A stretch of DNA of 64,000 bases from Amblyornis subalaris (lineage: Eukaryota > Chordata > Aves > Passeriformes > Ptilonorhynchidae): positions 434,001 to 498,000 of the forward strand of contig JACAXG010000168.1 of assembly GCA_018881555.1 (NCBI GenBank), given 5' to 3'. Both the position numbers and the translations under genes were made by a program. Numbering within the stretch: the first letter of the stretch is position 1; each line of letters starts with the position of its first letter. Below, one piece after another: positions 20,746 through 34,000 of the stretch. A model generated the notes under the pieces. The model was not told the origin of the DNA. It was given only the letters and a program-made list of their open reading frames with translations, and ran no database searches.

Positions 20746-22879
20746 GATCCATGCGGAGGAAGAGAATGAGTGCTGACTCAGGAAGGTTCCTCTAGATCCT
20801 GGGCTTGCACAGCACATTTCCAGCACCCCAAAAGTGTGAGCCATGCTGCACCCTGGATGATACGGTTGTTCCACTGTACAATCTGATTGAGGAAATATCT
20901 AGGGTTACCCAGACAGTCAATTATTCATCAGCTAAATGGCCAAGCATCAATTACCTGGCCTGATTCTCTTATTCATTAAGGAGATTGAAGAACCCACCTT
21001 AACAAAGCAAAAAGAAAGTTGCTAAGTTACAGGAGCTGTCTGTTGGTGAGGCTGTGTTGGGCTTCCAAAGGAAGGGGTCTGGCATTGAGGAAGTCTCTGA
21101 GGCTAAGGAGTGTTCCCCAGAGCACTTGGGTTTGTGGAGCCTGTTCCACTGCTGGGCTGGAAGCAACGGGATTAGGGAGAGCAGCCAGAGTTCTGACTGT
21201 GCCTCCTGTGGTACCGTGGGGGTCAGTGGGCCCTGAAAGGGAGTTTGGAAGAAGAATTTGGAGGGCTAAAGGGAGAGGCCAGAGCAGGACCTCCGTGGCT
21301 CTGGGAAGTTTTTAATACAGGTGAGGGTGGGATGAAAACTGTTTCAGAGAGCAAAGCTGCCAGTGGCATCTCGGTGAGGAGAGGCTTCCTCTGCAGACAG
21401 GGAGCACTTGCAAGTCCACACAGCGACGGCCACCCCACACAAGCCCACTGGAGAGAGCTCTGGAGGGACTGAGAATTGGGCCAGTTGCTGAACTTCCTTC
21501 CAAGGAGAGGGAAGGGGAAACATGTGGGGTCTGTGCATTGCTTCAGATTAAATCAGAAGTGCTTGCTCCCCTCTTCTATAATTAAAATCCAAGCAGAGCT
21601 TTGCTGGCTGCAGAGGGGCTCTCAGCAAGCAAAGCCTTGGGCATGTCCTTGGCCTCAAGTAGTGGCAGAGGTGGCTCCAGGGGATGAGCAAGTGTTTGTG
21701 GGTGTTAATCCCAGACCAAAACCAAAAGCCTGTGGCATTAGCAGAGCATTGTGGCCATGTTAGAACACAAGAAGTGCTGAAGCTGCACTGCAGCTTTGTT
21801 GTGCTGGTTAACGGAGGCAGGACAAACAGCTTTGTCCACCAGCAGCAGGTAGAAAGCTCATCAATCTTATTTTTGAATTTTTCAGGAAACAAGGTTTTGA
21901 TTTGAGGTCCCAGGAACACAGGAGGCCACATTCTCCCTTGGGAGTGGCCCCCTTTACTCACTTGTAATGTGCCTGAATTATAGAATTTGTTTCTTGTATC
22001 AGTCACTGAAACTAAAATTGTAATAAAGGACACATCAGTGCTTGTTCAGAACAAACTCACTCCTTCCTGCTGGAGAGGATGGGAGCAACAGGACAATGCT
22101 TTCCAGGGGTGGAACAGAACACTCAGGTGCCAGGCATCTCTTAGTATATTTGCTCCTAATTCTAGAAATACATCTAAATTCATCTAACAAGACTCTGCCA
22201 CAAGAAGTTAATGAGGAACAAACATTAATTATTCATGCTCTGGAACAGTAGGTCTGCTAATGTTTTTGCTAATCAACAAGTCAAACAGCTGTATCTTTGT
22301 CAGGGCAATCTTGGAGGGGACAGAAGAATAACACTGACACGTTGGACTGTCCCCAGAGTCTCACCCTCTGTCTAACTCAGTGAAGGGTGTTTGTCTCCAG
22401 CCCAGCAAAGGTGCCTGGAGTGTGGGCGCACGAGCAGCCTTGGCCCTGCACTGCCCAGGAGCAGCAGCTCTACATCCGCACACCCTGCTCTTACATCCAG
22501 AGACACTGACAGGCGGGTTTGGCAAGGGATGGCCCAGGAAGCGCAGACAGGGGGAAGGTGCCGTCTGCTCCCAGAGCCAGTGAGAGCTCAGACTGTTTAA
22601 AGTCAGAGTTAACTTCCTTTGGGTAACAGACACCTGCAGCTGGGAGTGAGCTTGTTCCAGGAGTCTCCCTCACTCCTCTGCGACCTGCAGGTAACCCAAA
22701 GTCATGTCAAACAGCAAACAGGAAGAGTGGATGGAAGTGTTGTCTGACAGAGCTTTTGCCACCAGAGAGCACACAGAGGTATGTTACGTTGAGTTGACTC
22801 CAAAGAATTTTCACATGAATTACTAAAGAAATGTATAATTTATCAGTGTTTAAATAAATCACTGGCAGAAGTGCTTTAA

Positions 22880-23300
22880 GGTTACCGGTGCAGGCCGGGC
22901 TATAATTAACTCCCACGTCACGGAGCGCGGAGCTGCTCCAGAGGCGCCACGCGACACCACCGAGGCTCAGCATGATGAAGTACAAAAGGGATTCGGCTCC
23001 TAAAAATAAGATGAATGACACCAGAGCAGTCAAAGCCCTGAGCTGGGGGCGATGGTGGTGCTCCCTCGGCCCTGGGCTTCTCCCCACCCCTGGCGCTCCA
23101 GGGCTTCCCCTAGGGTCCAGGACAGGCACTTTCCCCCGCAGCAGCCCCGGCAGTGCCGCCGCCCGGGCTCCCGGCAGCGAGAGCTGTGACAGCGCCCGGC
23201 AGAGCCCGGCTCTCTGCGGGGGCGTGACTGCGACCGAGGCTCCCGTCCCCGAACACCCACAGCTGGCACAGGGTCACTGACGTGCTGCTGGCGGACCCTG
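22880..23300. promoter_or_regulatory. Isolated CpG-rich patch with CRE-like and MEF2-like sites
   Basis: A local CpG-rich stretch in otherwise ordinary DNA. It starts with the CRE-like cacgtcac near 22914 and contains CTAAAAATAA (23000-23009), which fits the MEF2 consensus. It could be an orphan promoter or enhancer. No first exon with a clear donor was recognised. Confidence 0.3.
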
Positions 23301-25049
23301 CTGCACTGACAGGGGTTACTGCCGCGTTCCTGCCAGGGCGTTCCCCTCTGGCCTTGGTCACTCGCCTCTGCCCCAGCTGGAGGCACCGAGTGGTTACAGC
23401 CTCTGTTGTGGGCTGGTTTTGGGCTGGAGTCTATTGGCCAGGTAAAACATATTTTTGAACTTCAAACCCAAGAGCTGTTTCTGACGAAAAATGTATTTGC
23501 CAGGTGCCATGAAAAAGTAGTGAAAGAAGTTGGGGTTTTTGTTGTGTGAAAAAGGGCGAAGCTCCAGGTGAAGGAGGCATCTGGGGACATCGCACGAGGC
23601 CTTACTCCTGCCCCAATGTCAGCCCTGCCACGGTTCTCCCTGTCTGGCTCTGTGCACCCAGGATCCCACATGGATCAGCCTACCTGAGAATTACCAAGCA
23701 GCCATTGGAAATTGTCTGTGGAATGATCCTGAGGAAAGAGACAGAAAGTGCTCTAGTTTATCCATTTAAGTTTTGATCATCACAGTTGTAAATTTGTCAA
23801 GGAATAAAGCAGTGGAAACACATGAAAACCTCCAGAGAAACATCAGACAAACTCACTTTTCCCTTTTCAACCTGCCTTGTGTCAGTGATCTCATCAGAAA
23901 GGGCCCAGGCATGTTACACAACCTGCTCNGCAGGACAGAACTGGGTCCCACGTTTCCAGAGACAAGTTAAAATTAGATTGCCACCTTCGGGAAACCTCTG
24001 CAGACGGTGCTGTATTCCATATAGCCTCAACTGAAGACAACAGAGATTCTTGGCCTGACGGTTACACCAACAACTTACCTTCATGTGACTGTTCACTTCA
24101 AATAGTTCCTGTACACATTTGCTTCCTTCCAACAGGCTCCCTGATTCTGGCCCATGGCTGCAGGAAGAGCTGTCCCACCCTGCTGCTACGCTCAGGGAAC
24201 CTTCAGGTCATATTTGGAATGGCTGGGGGAAAAAAATACATCCAAAGCCACACATACACACAAATGCTACTCCTCTTCCAACTTTCTATATTTCGTTTTT
24301 CCATTACAATGAATTTTAATTGTATAGGAAGCAGCAAGTGCTTTGAATTGCACCCTAAACCTTTCCTGCTTCGTGTCAGGATCTGCCTCCTAAAGGACAC
24401 TGCTGCTTCCTGCGGAACGAGGCTGGTTGCTGGCTGTGGACAGGGAAAGGGTCTGGGGAAGACCCCAAAGTGGAACTCCTGGCACTGAGAAGATGTCCCA
24501 AAGCCATAGGTTTGTCATGGAGAGGCTCTTCAGCAGCACAGAAGAGCTAGGTTGGATTTTACACCACTCTCCAGCACCTGGACACGGCAGGTACAGGAAG
24601 GAAGAACAGGAACTGGTGGAAGGGGCAAAGACCAAGAATAAAGGTAATAATAGAATAAATTAGTGTTCACCCCAATCTGCAAAGGACTCAGAATTGGCAG
24701 GTGTGTCCTGTCAGGATTTGTATCCAATAGTCCAGAACACTGCAAACCTGTGAGAGACCAGGAACCCACCCTGTACTGTACAACTTCCTCCATTTTCTGT
24801 TAATCTTTGACACCCCCCCCCCCACTGTCAAACAGCCTTTACTGGACTCCTTCCACCCCATGTCCTCCCCCATCCATTTACCTATCTTAACTTGTTCTTT
24901 TCCAGAGCAATGAGATATAGCTGTCAGCTCTGACAAACCAAACCTACACACATATTACACACACATAAATTCCCCTTCACACACCCACTTCCCCCCAAAG
25001 AAGTGATAATGCTCTTTTTCTGAGTTGTAATTTTTTTGAATGGTTCTCC

Positions 25050-27917
25050 TTCCAATTTATTTCAGTTAGAATTTTGTCTTCTAAATTTTGAACCATTCCA
25101 CAGTATAACTTTATTGCAAAAAAGTCAACATGCATCTTAGAAATTTGGCTTGTAATCAACAAAACCAACATTACATATATGAATTTTAATGTATAAACAA
25201 TTAGAAATTCAACAATATCTCCTATTATCCTATTACACAAGTTCACAATCTGTAAAAACTATAGTACAAGGTTACTATACACCAAGAGGAGCTTTGTTCC
25301 TTTTCACATGATTTTGTTAAAGTGGTGCTTTCATAAGCAGGTGGCTGGTTTCAGATTTGAGGTGGTTTTATTTTGCTCAGGTTAATTCAGCAAGGAAAGG
25401 GAAGGAATTTTTCCTACAGTGACCTTCCTTTCCCCATCCCATCCTCTTTCCGTGTCTGTCCCCCAGCTCAGGCTGGTAACACTTGGCTGGCCCACACAGG
25501 TACCCTGGAGGTTGTTTTGCCCAAGGTACATGTGAATTTCCCAGTAAAGCATCACCATGAAATAAACTCAGCTGTACTGCCCTGCTGCCTATGCAAACAC
25601 AGAAATCCAAACCACCCCAAGAGCCCAGAATGCCCTAAAATACAGGGGGGTCCACAAGCTTGGGCAAAAGGCAGGCCAGTTTCACACAGCTCCCCCCTCC
25701 TGCTCCAGTCCCCGGCGCTGGATGCAGCCCTGCTGCCCCCTGGCCACAGCCAGGCTCGGGGGGCACTGGCAGCCCCGTGGGCAGCAGCCACCCTTGGGAT
25801 GGCACCAGGGAGACTTAAGCCAAGCTGCCAGGGGTACTGTGAGGGCAAAAGGTAATTACAATTACTTGCGGCTCTCAAAGACGGCCCTTGCTCCCTAGCA
25901 CGTGCCCCTGGACACAGGTGCCACCCCACTGTCACTTTAGAGCTAAAACCATATGAAAAGGAATCCATTCTGTGTGTGTCGAAGGCTACTGCAATTTTTC
26001 TTACAGCTTAATTAATCCACTGTAATTTTCATTTTCCAAATACAAAAATACAACAATTCTTATTGAAATCTATACGCCGGTAGTTTTAGTACACAAAAAA
26101 AGCAAAATATTTACAAAAATTATACAGTTTAAGAAAAAACTCTGTACAAAAAAATATATAAATCCTTTTGATCCCTCTCTTATTTTTTGTCAGGACTTGG
26201 ACACATTTGCCGCAATGGATTTCTCAAGACACACACTGTGCCACAGACATTAAAACCTTTAGAGATGATGGGAGAAGAGCAAGACATGCTTCGAAGTAGG
26301 TGGGGTGGCTTTCCCCTCATTTCTTCATGCCCGGAATTTAGCCTCAGCATGAGCAGGACTCTCCTAATTCTAGGAAGAGGGGAGGTTTGGAAAGAGAATA
26401 TGGGAGACATTCCCTTGAATTGACAGGAAACAGGACATTACACTGGTTTGATAACCCACCACAGCACAAGGATAGATGTCAGCAGGGCTGTGACCCCAAA
26501 GGGTGCTCAGCACCTGCCCCGGGCCACACTCAGGGCCACAGGCAGGTAAAGGCTTTGGCAGGTATCGTCCTTCAGTCAGGGATCACTGGGGACTACACTG
26601 GCGGTCATTCAGGAGAGAAGAGCACTGTGCATCCACATGGTGTTTATTTTGTGTAGAAACACATAAAATATACTGAGGAGTGGCCAGGATGAGTGGGCAG
26701 TCAGGAAAATGCTGCCGGGTGCCCTGGCCATGAGCCACAGAGCCCGTACCAGGCGCAGCCCTGGCTCAGGGACCTGGCCTGGTTCCCGGGTTGCCATCAG
26801 CACACCCAATGCTGGGGCTTACACGATACAGCAATAGGGCAATTGAGAATGTGATGGAGTTCAGTTCCACACATCTGGAAGAAATGCCCTTGGCCATGAG
26901 GGAGGCCCTTTGGAGACCCAGCTCTGAACACCTTTGGGACACTGGACCCTGGTTTGGGGCCAGGCTGAGAAGGACGCCCCACTCCCGTGGGCTGAAACCC
27001 ATCCCGCTCTGAACACCACAGGGCTCTGCCTGGAACACAGCTGGGAACAAGGAGAGGAGGAGAGGCTCCTGGCTGGTAGGCAGGGGCCAGTTAGCTGCTT
27101 TTGAGGAAGTCTGGAACTCCTTCCATTCTTGCTCCCAAATACTGAAATGCAGTAAACAGGCTGACTTACACTGAGCCTTACACTGAAACAACAGAAGATC
27201 AAGAAGGAGTGAAAATCCACTCCAGTGTGTGTCCCTGCTGATGTTCTCTGCGAAGCAGAATTTGAAGAAACAGAGTGAACTGGACAATGTTATAACAATA
27301 CCCTGTTAAAGTGTTTCTTCCACCTCCTCTCACAAAAAGCGGCACAACACAGAGACTGTGTGGCTGTCAAACATACTGAAGTAAATGATTTACGAATCTA
27401 GCCATGAATAACTCCTACAATAAGAGACTCCACAGAAAATAAAATGCTACCTTTTTTCAACGAGCAAATGAGGCCAGTTTTTCTTTCATAATATTTAATG
27501 AAAGTTTGTCTTTCCCCTAACCCCGTAATATTGCTAAATAAAACCTGTAATATCTTTTCAATTATAAACTAACAAACCAATCACATTATAAAAAACCCAA
27601 AACAAGGTAATACAGGTGACACAAAAAGAGGACAAGAAAATACTGATTTCCTCCCCCCCCACTTTTTATCCTTCTTAAATAGAAAAAAATCACCACCCTG
27701 GTGAGCTTGATAATCCTGTAAGAAGTTCCTGGGCCTTTGGCTAGCTCAGTCTCACAGCTCTGTGTCCCAAATGTTTTCATACCAAACTGCTCATGGTAAA
27801 TCTTGTGGTTTGAAAAGAAAGTAAAGCTTTTTTTGGCTCATCGACTTCCTTAAATACATGTTTAAAAGATGTAGTTTGAACTACATTCCTAAAATTATAC
27901 ATTTCCAACATCAAGTT
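25050..27917 (-). other. RBM27: Probable RBM27 3' UTR
   Basis: It follows the RBM27 stop codon and contains AU-rich stretches typical of 3' UTRs, especially 26025-26175 (on minus, many TATTTT and TTTGTA words). Candidate poly(A) signals on the minus strand (TTTATT on plus) lie at 26643-26648, 25367-25372, 25110-25115 and 25056-25061. I cannot decide which is used, so the left end is approximate. No coding frame here resembles a known protein. Confidence 0.5.
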
Positions 27918-28004
27918 TCATCTTCTCCAAGAACGGGATTCATCCTCATCTTCATCATCATCGTCATCATCTTCGTGCAAAAATAAATCTGAGGTTTCAG
28001 TCTC
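27918..28004 (-). CDS. RBM27: RBM27 last coding exon: acidic tail and stop
   Basis: It encodes [19 protein letters not shown] then EDESRSWRR and TGA at 27918-27920. The SRSWRR end is shared with RBM26. The acidic run is encoded by a GAT/GAC/GAA simple repeat that may vary in length. Acceptor AG is at 28005-28006. Confidence 0.94.
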   Translation of the reverse strand, partial: ETETSDLFLHEDDDDDDEDEDESRSWRR

Positions 28005-31000
28005 CTGGAGGAAGAAAAAATGGACTTTTAGACAAATTCCAAGATATGCCCTGGGGACATATCACACCACACAGCACCAGCTGTACCAGTATCTGGTTCT
28101 GGTTACCAAGTGTCTCACAAACACACAAAATTACATCCAACCAGTTTTAGGGGAAGAACAGCAGCCTCACATCAGGAAAGAGAGCAAAGCTTCACAGAAA
28201 GCAGGAATAAACCACCACCCATGCTCTCCCAAACCAGGTTTCTGTTAAGTGCCACAACAAAACAACCTTTAAAAGTTTAAGGTGTTCAGAATTACAGGGA
28301 AGAACAGACATAACTTCTCCTGCAGTAGAGCACTAAAATTGAGTACCTGGTTTGTAAAAACATCTTTTATGAAATTTCTTCAGCACGCAGAAAACTGTAT
28401 CCTAAGAGCTCTCACCTATTAGATTCCAGTCAGAATGATCAGATTATTAAGAGATTTTCATACCTCTTCCTTGGACTCCTCTTCCTCGACTTCTGTGGAC
28501 ACAGAAGGTACCTTGGGTTTGTGCCATGAGATCTGGAGCCGTCGGTCCTTGAACCGGGATCCCTGGTTAGCAGCCTGAGTCGTGTTTAAATTAAGAGATT
28601 TTCAAAAAGAGGATCCAATAAAGAACTTTTAACATCAGCAACAAGCCAGACCCAGTGCACGTGGTGCAGAGGCACCTTTGAAGATCTCAAATATATAAAC
28701 CACGATCACCCACTTCAGTGTTCCGAGAGCAACTTCAGCCACACCTAAGTCTGCCAAATCCGTTTTCTGTCCCAGCATGTGAGAGGATGAGCAGAGCTCT
28801 GAACTGCCAGGAACACACAGCTTTATCACACAAAAGCCTGGTGTCACTGCTCAGATAACCAGTGCCCTTTTGTGGCACTACCTGCAGCAGCACCAAACAC
28901 TATCAAGCTGAAACTGGGGATCAAAGCCTCTGAAATTTTAAAATACAAAGGCAGACATAGGTAGTTAAAGATTCTTATTTTAGATCTGTGAAAAAAAGTA
29001 TCTACGATTCTACTTACATTTTCAGCTTCTGAGCGGGACTTAAAAGTTACAACAACACTTAATGGGGAATCCTCTTCTTGAAGATCTTCAATATCTCCAA
29101 ATTTCTGTGAGGGAAAAGTTGGTTAGCACCAGCAGTAATATTCTCCTCCACCTCCACAATCATGTTCTACAATTGTAGTGTACTGAAGTGACACTGAAAT
29201 CTGATTGTTTGGACAGGAAAGTGAGAGCCAGAGGACTCCCAGCTGCATCAGCCAGCAATACTGCAACAGTTGTATTTTCAGGCAAAAGCTCAGATTTATT
29301 GATATGCTAAGTGGAGCTTAATTTTACAGCAGGAAAGGAATTATATTACATTACAGGTCACACTTACAGAGAAGTGCTGTAACAATTCATCTTTTTCCTC
29401 TTCGATGAAGCCTCCAACGGTGAGTGCTTTGGGCCGATGATCCACCACCATGTGGTTCAACATCCCCCTGCCTCTGCCCCCACGGCCCCGGCCCCGGCCC
29501 CTGCCTTGGGCTGGCACTGTCTTTCCTCGACCAACAGGCAAGATGCCTAACCGGGCAGCCTGGGGACAGAACACAGCCATGCCCACGTTGAGAGGGTCTG
29601 AGACACTCAGAATTCATACATTCATTAACAGCACCAATGCAGAGCAACTCACCTCCACTTGTAACTGATTGAGCTTTTTCCGCAGTTCGGTTGTGTCCTC
29701 TCCAGAGGACAGTCTCTTATGGAAGTCCAGCTCTGCATCCAGCAGTTCCTTCTGTGCCTGGGAGAAAAAGAGGTAGGAAGAGAAAACAGGAGGAAAGGGC
29801 AGAATTGTAATGCATGCTTGTAATGTTTTATTCCACTTCAGCAATGCATTCATGTAAATAATACAGACAGATCAGGACACAATAGCCATATTTTCTCTAA
29901 ATTCAGTTTGTTTTAATTGCCTCCGTATGTGTGTCATCCCACCCCATTTTTTGAAGGGCCCAGAATTCTCTGCTTTAGAACTGGAAGAAGCATGAATGAG
30001 CTACAAGCAAAACTAGGTCATGGGGTTCCTTCAACCATGGCTTGTTTGTCCATAGTTATCATTTACATTAAAATATTGCTTGCAAATGTTTTGATCTAAT
30101 GCTGCTGCATTTTTAAAACAAATCCTTAGACACAGTTACAGAAGACAAGCAGGCAAGTATGTAGCACAATAAATACCTCTGTCTTGGACTTCAGCTTGGA
30201 TGGTGTGGAGGTTGTAGATGAAGTTTTTAATTCATCCTTTAACTGAGATATTTTTCCTGTTAGTTCTTTTAAAGTCTTCATAATTTCCGCTCTTTCTTCT
30301 GGTTTCATGGCCTTGTTTTTCTCCAGCTTGGATATCAACATCTATGCAATAATAAAAGAGCAGGAACATAGAATTCCAGAAAAAACAGCCCTGAACAGAT
30401 AGGTATCTACAAAATCAGAATGTATTTACTAGACACATCCCAGACCTACCTTCTGGCATTCTATTTGTTTTTCTAACATCTCCTGCTTCTTTTTCCTCAT
30501 ATCTTGTTGGAGTTTCATTGCCTCCTATATGAGAAAATGCTTTCCATCAGTAAAAAGCAGTCTAGCATTATATGTACTCATACAGATCACATATGTACTC
30601 CCACAAATCATATTGTCCTCTTCAAGCTATGGAAGTGAAGTTCACAACAAAAAGTACTGTCTGCAAAAAGCACAACTATGAAGTGTAGCTGATCCAATAA
30701 AAAGCTGCTAATTTCCTGCTGTAAGGTACTTTAATAACATTTCGCCCTCTTCAGACACCTCTTAAGAAACATANCCTGCACTGTCATTCAGGTGTCTCAT
30801 ACCTGCAGAGGTTAAACCCAGAAAACCTAACCTGGCCAAGCACGTCAAGTAAGACACCCCAAAAAGACACTCCACCCACGATTAGCCCCAATGTGTGTTT
30901 GCAAGACAGTCCCATAACGATGACCAACTCCACACCCACATATAAAGCTGTACAGCAGTAGTTGAGGTTTCAGGTGCCCATCAAACCTTGCATTTAAAGC

Positions 31001-34000
31001 ATTTTCCTTGCTACACTGTCGGTCAGCCATCAATCATCAAGTACCTGTTTTTTTTTGAGGGCTTCTTGCACGTCGTGAGGTTTAGACCCTGCACCAGACT
31101 TCAGAGTTGTCTTCAAGTTTGGAGAACTGTAAACCATTTTTGAGTGGCTTGCAGAAGTAGGAAATATCTGAAATAGTAAAAACACACACTAAAATATGGA
31201 ATAGTTTAAAGTGATCATGATATACCATCAGGGAACTTCAGAGGATCATATTCCCTGAAATGCCTACACAAATGTCCAGATTTGTGCAATGAGGCAGAAA
31301 GACCAAGGCAATTAAAACACATGAATAAAGACGTAAGTCCAGTTAAAAGGATTTCTGCAAAAGATACTGCCTTTCCTTCTCCATGCCAGACTCTCTTTGC
31401 ATCCCAATTCCCATTAGGACACCACTGAAGGTGATGATCTGCATCTGCCTTAGTTTCAGCTTCGCAGTCACAGCCTAACATCCCACTTTCTGATCAAATA
31501 AGGCAGCAAAAGCCACTCCATGCTTCCTTTCTTAGAAGGACTTCCCCATGGCCCAGAACACATGCTGCACTATGATATCAGTATGGATCAAACTGTATCA
31601 GCTTGAACTCTGTGTACAAGTACTCTCTAGGCTTTTAGCACTGCTCAGCATAAGATCAAAAATCACTGGGAAAGCCATTATATTTGTCAACAAAAGGCTG
31701 TCAGATTTGTTTGCTATGAAGTACTGCCAAAAATATTTTATGCTATTTAAAACACTGATACTTTGTTCCTAAAGTCATTGTCCCTATTTCATACGAACAG
31801 TTGACTAAATGAGGAAGAAGTGACTGACCATCGCTGCACGGAACATTAGTGAAAAGGAACAGAACCAAGCGGGAACAATTCACAAGTTCTCTTTGCTTGT
31901 TCCTTCCTGGCTGACAGGCCAAAGCTGTACCTGAGACCATGACCATGGTCCACCTCCAAGCATACCTGAGACTCCTCCACCCCAGCCCCGGGCTGGCTCA
32001 GCTCAGGCTGGCTTCCCCCCACTGCTCCAAGGCGCCGTTTCACTGGGACTTTGTTAAGGACATAGGCACCAGATGCCAGGGGTTTGTTCATCACCTGTAT
32101 ATCCATAGATTTGAAAACACAAATATTAGATACTCTGCTTTTCTGCAGCAGCAGTCATTCTGGAGTGCTGCTGAGCTCCCCGAAGCACGCACCTTGGACA
32201 GGCTGCTGTGCACGGTCACGGCGGGCGGCGTGGCCAGGGCCTGCTGCTGGAGGTGCAGCTGGTGCTGCAGGGCCTGCGGGGCGGGCGGTGGCTGCTGCTG
32301 CTGCAGCATCGGGGGCTGCTGCTCGCTCTCCCTGTGCCACAGCACCCGGATAAAACGATTGCTCAGCACCGCCTCCGTGCTGGAAATCGCCTTCCTCGCC
32401 TCGTCGTTACTCAAGTACTGAATGAGAGCAGCTTCCGGATCATTCTGGAAAGCAACCTAAAGTAAAAGTTCATAAATGCATTATTTCTAAAGGAAGAAAA
32501 TATTTAAATCGGTAGCAAACCCATCCACAAATAATCTGCAATGATGAGTTGCATATCCAGTGCATTAACAGCTCAAAACATAGGTAAGACATTCTATGTA
32601 ATTAAAGCCAACTACCTTTTGGTAACCATTACACGTACTTGCAGCAAAGTCCATATACATTAAAATAAATAAATAAAAAAGACTCCTCCACCAACAGCAT
32701 GACGTATTCAGAGCACTGTGCAGTGCCACCGGGGTAGGTCTGGTATCACTGGTGCTGATCCAAAGGCTCTTTATCCCAACCTCCTGAAGGATGAGTGCTA
32801 CCTGAGGGTGCACAGTGCAAAGCCTCACCACACCCTCAAAGCAGCAGTATCTCACAGTCTTGAATAAGTCTTTTTCTCTAAAAATTAATATCATGGCAAT
32901 AAAAATGTATCTTGGACTTTCTAGTGCAGTGGTTGAGACAANATGTTTGAAATGCATTATTTCATTACACTGTGGTGCTTTCTGCACCTCTATCTTTTGT
33001 TACAAAGTTATCAAGAAATACAGAGGCTTCCCAGGTATCTGTTTTTTATTTAGACCTCTAACTGAGGACTTGAGAGGCAACTCAAGTTTTGTCTAGAACA
33101 CTAATTGGAAATTCAATACTATTTTAATCATGTAACTACTTTTCTTTTTAAGTGCTTTTTCCTTTTTTACAGGACAAGGGCACCCCTGAGATGGAGCCAC
33201 TTCTAGGATGCCAAGTGGTAACAAACTGAAGCAGATGAAGACTCTCCCGTAGCACCTCTGTCAAAATCCTGACCATCAAATACTGTAAGACTATCATACA
33301 AGACAGACTGTCAGATCATCTCTTTCAAAAGTTATACACAAGTTACTCAAAAACCTGAGTTGTTTTAGACACTGTTAAACCTGCCAGCCTTTCAAATATA
33401 ATAAGGCATCATGAAGGTAGAAGCCAATATGGTTTTAGAGAATTAAGATAATAATAATAATCAGTAGACCAAGAAAAAGCTTCTCTGAACTTGATTACCT
33501 CCTCTCCCAGTTTGTCTCCGCTAAGATTTCTCAAAGAAAACATGCAACATTCAAGCAGGCTTCAGGGAAAATAAAATACCCACATACAGACATAAAACTG
33601 AGCTTTGGTTTTTACCTGAATATTTACAATAGTTCCAAATTTGCTGAAGTGTTCGTTGAGCTGTGTAATATTGTTCAATTCTGGTGGAATTTTTCGAACT
33701 TCTAATTTTGTATTAGTATACTGATTCTTTTTCAAAAATCCTGGCTTATTCTGGTTGTTATTTACTTGCCTAGAGAAAAAGAGAACAGGAAGAGTTCAGA
33801 TAGGCACGTGTCCTTTACTAAGTGTTAACACACATCTAAATGGCATTTTTCCCCTAAAAAGTACACCTTCTAGACACTAGCAAAAGAGAGCTCCCACACC
33901 ACCCCACATTTAGTCTCCATATTATGTGGACACAGATTTTCTGACCCAACCAGCCCCAATTAGAGACTGCTGAGTAGCAATGTTCACAGCACTGACGGCA

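Larger units (their letters stand above)
18321..25049. other. Intergenic region upstream of POU4F3 and downstream of RBM27
   Basis: About 6.7 kb without a recognisable gene. It holds CR1 stubs, the C/T tract, the candidate enhancers listed separately, a further exact BRN3 core (ATTAATTAT, 22224-22232) and a CpG patch (22880-23300). A run of eleven C lies at 24813-24823. The rest (20750-22150, 23400-24800) shows no identifiable feature. Confidence 0.6.

Noticed and set aside
22707..23129. 140-codon minus-strand frame across the CpG patch
   Set aside because: The hydrophobic stretch VSFILFLGAESLLYFIML suggests a membrane segment, but the frame is interrupted around it, lacks splice support and matches no family I know.
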